The position numbers and the translations under genes are program-made. From Enterobacter soli ATCC BAA-2102 (GTDB lineage Bacteria; Pseudomonadota; Gammaproteobacteria; Enterobacterales; Enterobacteriaceae), in assembly GCF_001654845.1 (NCBI RefSeq), contig NZ_LXES01000014.1, forward strand, positions 23,589 through 87,588: DNA of 64,000 nt. The letters run 5' to 3'. The first letter of the stretch is position 1, and every line of letters starts with the position of its first letter. The notes under the pieces were generated by a model. It saw only the letters and a list, made by a program, of their open reading frames with translations, ran no database searches and had not been told where the DNA came from. Positions 60,946 through 64,000 of the stretch are shown here, piece after piece.

Positions 60946-62466
60946 ATGTCACTGTCGGTTGTTTATACACGAGCCGCTATTGGTGTGAAGGCACCACTGA
61001 TTTCTGTTGAAGTACATCTGAGTAATGGCCTGCCAGGGCTCACTCTCGTTGGGCTACCAGAAACCACCGTAAAAGAGGCCAGGGATCGGGTGCGTAGCGC
61101 CATCATCAATAGCGGTTATACCTTCCCTGCCAGAAAAATTACCATCAACCTGGCACCCGCTGACTTACCCAAAGAGGGAGGACGATATGATTTACCTATC
61201 GCTATTGCGCTTCTCGCCGCTTCTGAGCAGCTGAATACCACCAGGCTAGGCTCGTATGAGTTCATCGGCGAACTTGCTCTTACAGGCTCATTAAGAGGCG
61301 TTCCTGGAGCGATCTCAGGTGCCCTGGAAGCGATAAGCGCAGGCCGACAAATCATTGTGGCCAATGAAAATTCTCCTGAAGTGAGCCTGATTGCAGAAAA
61401 AGGGTGCCTGATAGCCGGCCATCTACAGGAGGTTTGTGCGTACCTGGAGGGGCGACATGAGCTTGCCGAACCACGGGAGGCCGAAGATATCCTGCCGGAT
61501 AACCGGGACGATCTCCGCGATATTATTGGTCAGGAACAGGGTAAGCGGGCCCTGGAGATTACCGCCGCAGGTGGGCATAACCTCTTATTGATTGGCCCAC
61601 CAGGAACAGGCAAAACAATGCTGGCAAGCCGCCTGAATGGCTTACTGCCGCCATTAAACAATCGCGAGGCGCTTGAAAGCGCCGCCATATTTAGCCTCGT
61701 TAGCTCAACATCACTGCAAAAGCAGTGGCGGCAGCGCCCCTTTCGCTCCCCGCACCACAGTGCTTCTTTGGCAGCAATGGTGGGTGGGGGCTCAATCCCC
61801 GGGCCTGGCGAAATATCGCTGGCGCACAATGGCATCCTGTTTCTTGATGAACTGCCTGAATTTGAACGACGTGTTCTGGACGCCCTGCGTGAGCCGATTG
61901 AGTCGGGACAAATACACATCTCCCGGACACGAGCAAAAATCAGTTACCCTGCACGGTTCCAGCTGGTTGCTGCGATGAACCCCAGTCCAACAGGACACTA
62001 CCAGGGGAACCATAACCGGTGTACGCCCGAGCAGACGCTTCGCTATCTTGGAAAGCTATCAGGTCCTTTCCTCGACCGGTTCGATTTATCGCTGGAGATC
62101 CCTCTTCCGCCCCCCGGGCTACTCAGCCAGAACAACGGACAGGGAATAACTTCAGCGGAAGTGCGCGAAAGAGTTATCACTGCCCAGGCGAATCAATATG
62201 CCCGTCAGTGCAAACTCAATGCTTATCTTGATAATGCGGAAATTCGGCGATTCTGCCATCTGGCCCCGGAGGATGCACTTTGGCTGGAGGATACCCTGGT
62301 ACGGTTTGGGCTTTCCATTCGTGCCTGGCAGCGTTTATTGAAAGTCGCCAGGACTATCGCTGATGTTGAAGGGTGTATTGAAATCCAGAGGCAGCATCTG
62401 CAAGAAGCATTGAGCTATCGTGCAATCGACCGTTTGCTACTGCATCTGCAAAAAATGCTGGCGTAA
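60946..62466 (+). CDS. comM: ComM/YifB AAA+ protein (Mg chelatase-like)
   Basis: A 506-residue AAA+ ATPase with an N-terminal Lon-like S16 domain (about 1-190) and a Mg chelatase-type AAA+ core. Walker A is LLIGPPGTGKTMLA, Walker B NGILFLDELPEF, and MNPSPTGHYQGNHNRCTPEQ is the family zinc-like cysteine region. Homologues in naturally competent bacteria are hexameric helicases for branch migration during transformation; the role in enteric bacteria is unclear. Start MSLSVVYTRAAIGVKAP, preceded by AAGGAGGG. Confidence 0.94.
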   Translation: MSLSVVYTRAAIGVKAPLISVEVHLSNGLPGLTLVGLPETTVKEARDRVRSAIINSGYTFPARKITINLAPADLPKEGGRYDLPIAIALLAASEQLNTTRLGSYEFIGELALTGSLRGVPGAISGALEAISAGRQIIVANENSPEVSLIAEKGCLIAGHLQEVCAYLEGRHELAEPREAEDILPDNRDDLRDIIGQEQGKRALEITAAGGHNLLLIGPPGTGKTMLASRLNGLLPPLNNREALESAAIFSLVSSTSLQKQWRQRPFRSPHHSASLAAMVGGGSIPGPGEISLAHNGILFLDELPEFERRVLDALREPIESGQIHISRTRAKISYPARFQLVAAMNPSPTGHYQGNHNRCTPEQTLRYLGKLSGPFLDRFDLSLEIPLPPPGLLSQNNGQGITSAEVRERVITAQANQYARQCKLNAYLDNAEIRRFCHLAPEDALWLEDTLVRFGLSIRAWQRLLKVARTIADVEGCIEIQRQHLQEALSYRAIDRLLLHLQKMLA

Positions 62467-62493
62467 AAAAAGGGGCCATAGCCCCTTTTCTTG
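62464..62493. terminator. Bidirectional terminator between comM and maoP
   Basis: Stem AAAAGGGGC-CATA-GCCCCTTTT with A and T runs on both sides serves the convergent comM and maoP genes. Confidence 0.88.
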
Positions 62494-62498
62494 TCACA

Positions 62499-62837
62499 CT
62501 AGTCGTCAGACTCGGTGTAATCTTCAGCACCTTCCATCTGCGGCTTACCGCCAGACAGGGTGTGGAAACGCTTAGGACGCTTGATACGCGCCATATACTT
62601 CACCCATACGCGTTCTGGTTCTGATACCGGCTCACGCTCGCCACGGCAAACTGCAACAAACTGTTTTTCGTCTTCCGTTTCTGGTTCACGTTTCCCCAGA
62701 TCCAACTCGTTGAAGGCATAACCGTGACGCTCAAGCAGTTGTGCCTCTTTAATGGTGAAGTCACCATGGCGAGAGAACCCGCGCGGATAATTTTTATTGT
62801 CGAAAAAACGATTCGTCGTCGTAAAGCTTTCCGCCAT
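62499..62837 (-). CDS. maoP: Macrodomain Ori organisation protein MaoP
   Basis: A 112-residue acidic/basic mixed protein ([27 protein letters not shown]…), formerly YifE. In E. coli it acts with the nearby site maoS to constrain long-range mobility of the Ori macrodomain. The length and sequence match E. coli. It is divergent from hdfR and convergent with comM. Conserved in gamma-proteobacteria that also carry Dam methylation. Confidence 0.95.
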   Translation of the reverse strand: MAESFTTTNRFFDNKNYPRGFSRHGDFTIKEAQLLERHGYAFNELDLGKREPETEDEKQFVAVCRGEREPVSEPERVWVKYMARIKRPKRFHTLSGGKPQMEGAEDYTESDD

Positions 62838-62871
62838 CCTACACGCTCCTAATTCTTTGGCCGAGCTATTT

Positions 62872-62888
62872 ATGGCGCGGAGTATTAG
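62872..62888. promoter_or_regulatory. Candidate maoS site
   Basis: The 17-bp sequence CTAATACTCCGCGCCAT (minus strand) lies 34 bp before the maoP start. I recall the E. coli maoS as a 17-bp sequence close to this, located next to maoP, but I could not check the exact bases. Confidence 0.4.
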
Positions 62889-62955
62889 TTACGCTTGACA
62901 GAGTGTAAAACAAAACATTTAAATCATAACGACAAATAATTTTGCGGAGAAAGAT

Positions 62956-63777
62956 GTGGATACGGAATTGCTAAAAACTTTCCTCGAAGTGAGCAGAACG
63001 CGTCACTTCGGGCGAGCAGCGGAAGCCCTTTACCTGACGCAGTCAGCGGTCAGTTTTCGTATTCGTCAGCTGGAGAATCAGCTGGGTGTGAATCTTTTTA
63101 CTCGCCATCGCAACAACATCCGTTTGACGCCTGCCGGTGAAAAACTATTGCCCTATGCAGAAACGCTGATGAATACCTGGCAAGCGGCGCGCAAGGAGGT
63201 TGCGCATACCTCACGGCATAACGAATTCTCCATTGGGGCCAGCGCATCGCTATGGGAATGTATGCTCAGTCAATGGCTTACCCGGTTATATCGTTCCCAT
63301 AACCACCTACAGTTTGAAGCAAGAATTGCGCAACGTCAGTCGCTGGTTAAGCAATTACATGAACGCCAACTGGATCTCCTGATCACGACAGAAGCCCCCA
63401 AAATGGACGAATTTAGCAGCCAGATTATTGGGCAATTTAGCCTTTCACTGTATGCCTCTGAACCCTCGATGATGAAAGCTGATCTTAACTATTTACGCCT
63501 GGAATGGGGGCCGGATTTTCAACAACATGAGGCTGGATTGATCGCAAGTGATGACGTGCCTCAGCTCACCACAAGCTCGGCTGAGATCGCCTGTCAGCAA
63601 CTTTCTTTGCTCAAAGGTTGCACCTGGTTACCCACGCGTTGGGCGGACAATAAGCCGGAATTGCATACTGTGGCGGATTCCACAACGCTCTCAAGACCGC
63701 TCTATGCCATCTGGTTGCAGAACAGCGACAAACAATCTCAGATAAAAGATCTGTTGAAAATCAACATAATGGAATGA
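62956..63777 (+). CDS. hdfR: LysR-type regulator HdfR
   Basis: Represses flhDC, the flagellar master operon, and affects glutamate synthase genes in E. coli. The start is GTG ((M)[22 protein letters not shown]), 273 residues against 279 in E. coli; the C-terminus ends at LKINIME, a few residues early. The winged helix-turn-helix (about 1-60, [21 protein letters not shown]) and effector domain are complete. Divergent from maoP. Confidence 0.95.
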   Translation: MDTELLKTFLEVSRTRHFGRAAEALYLTQSAVSFRIRQLENQLGVNLFTRHRNNIRLTPAGEKLLPYAETLMNTWQAARKEVAHTSRHNEFSIGASASLWECMLSQWLTRLYRSHNHLQFEARIAQRQSLVKQLHERQLDLLITTEAPKMDEFSSQIIGQFSLSLYASEPSMMKADLNYLRLEWGPDFQQHEAGLIASDDVPQLTTSSAEIACQQLSLLKGCTWLPTRWADNKPELHTVADSTTLSRPLYAIWLQNSDKQSQIKDLLKINIME

Positions 63778-63840
63778 TGCTAATCACCTGCATGGACGCA
63801 GGTAGCATTTTCAGAGGTGGGGTTTTACTATTTTAAAGGC

Positions 63841-63871
63841 AAAAAAAATCCTTTGCCTAAGCAAAGGATTA
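63841..63871 (-). terminator. Terminator of trpT
   Basis: Stem AATCCTTTGC-CTAA-GCAAAGGATT, followed by a T-run of eight on the minus strand, begins 5 bp beyond the tRNA. Confidence 0.9.
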
Positions 63872-63875
63872 TATA

Positions 63876-63951
63876 TGGCAGGGGCGGAGAGACTCGAACT
63901 CGCGACACCCGGTTTTGGAGACCGGTGCTCTACCAACTGAGCTACGCCCCT
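63876..63951 (-). tRNA. trpT: tRNA-Trp (anticodon CCA)
   Basis: A 76-nt cloverleaf, acceptor AGGGGCG/CGCCCCT, anticodon loop CTCCAAA with CCA, T-loop GTTCGAGTC, and encoded CCA end. In E. coli trpT lies distal to rrnC and aspT, next to hdfR, which fits the order here. Confidence 0.98.
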
Positions 63952-63964
63952 AAATTTTCTTACC

Positions 63965-63995
63965 ATTAAGCCTGCTAAGATATAGCAGGCTTAAT
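63965..63995. repeat. Perfect inverted repeat upstream of trpT
   Basis: 13-bp arms ATTAAGCCTGCTA and TAGCAGGCTTAAT enclose the five bases AGATA. It begins 14 bp upstream of trpT, at the window edge. No T-run follows on either strand. Confidence 0.7.
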
Positions 63996-64000
63996 GTCTT

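Overview
This is a chromosomal window from a member of the Enterobacteriaceae close to Enterobacter, Lelliottia or Leclercia. Almost every protein is co-linear with, and similar in length to, its Escherichia coli counterpart from the metE to trpT region, here read in the reverse orientation. Differences from E. coli K-12 (recalled, not searched) fit that placement: ilvG is intact, yigF/yigG are not present between corA and rarD, aslAB is not present between hemY and the proM tRNA cluster, a BglG-type antiterminator follows metE, and ppiC has a tandem paralog. I see no prophage, insertion sequence, integrase or CRISPR array; this is mostly core genome.

Layout. 1-7.4 kb: end of a BglG-family antiterminator, metE and its divergent activator gene metR, biotin transporter bioP, phosphatase yigL, lysophospholipase pldB, homoserine lactone/homoserine exporter rhtB. 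7.4-13.8 kb: threonine exporter rhtC, recQ, phospholipase pldA, thioesterase yigI, permease rarD, and corA with a long leader containing two short ORFs. 13.8-19.9 kb: the uvrD-yigB-xerC-yigA(DUF484)-dapF-lptM series on the minus strand, with an SOS-regulated uvrD promoter inside yigB, and divergent cyaY. 20-27 kb: cyaA (TTG start, CRP site) divergent from hemCDXY. 27-29.4 kb: an unassigned MFS transporter, the sRNA gene glmZ with a sigma-54-type promoter and GlrR-like sites, and the argX-hisR-leuT-proM tRNA operon.

29.4-41.8 kb: yifK and the complete enterobacterial common antigen cluster (wecA-wzzE-wecBCDE-wzxE-wecF-wzyE-wecG), tightly packed with several 4-nt overlaps. 42-49 kb: rho with its leader, trxA, divergent rhlB-gppA, and rep helicase. 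49.1-51.4 kb: the least ordinary stretch, with two tandem parvulins (a ppiC paralog and ppiC), then an Rrf2-family regulator/DUF1360 membrane protein pair divergent from a SAM-dependent methyltransferase. Two closely matching 21-bp operator-like palindromes sit at the two divergent ends. 51.5-60.6 kb: branched-chain amino acid biosynthesis, ilvC with divergent activator gene ilvY, then ilvLXGMEDA with leader peptide and attenuator. 60.9-64 kb: comM (yifB), maoP with a candidate maoS site, hdfR, and tRNA-Trp (trpT) at the edge.

The best candidates for something undescribed are the Rrf2/DUF1360/methyltransferase locus with its paired operators and the duplicated PpiC. Several regulatory details also deserve checking: the placement of the LexA boxes at uvrD, the sigma-54 control of glmZ, and the two-ORF corA leader.
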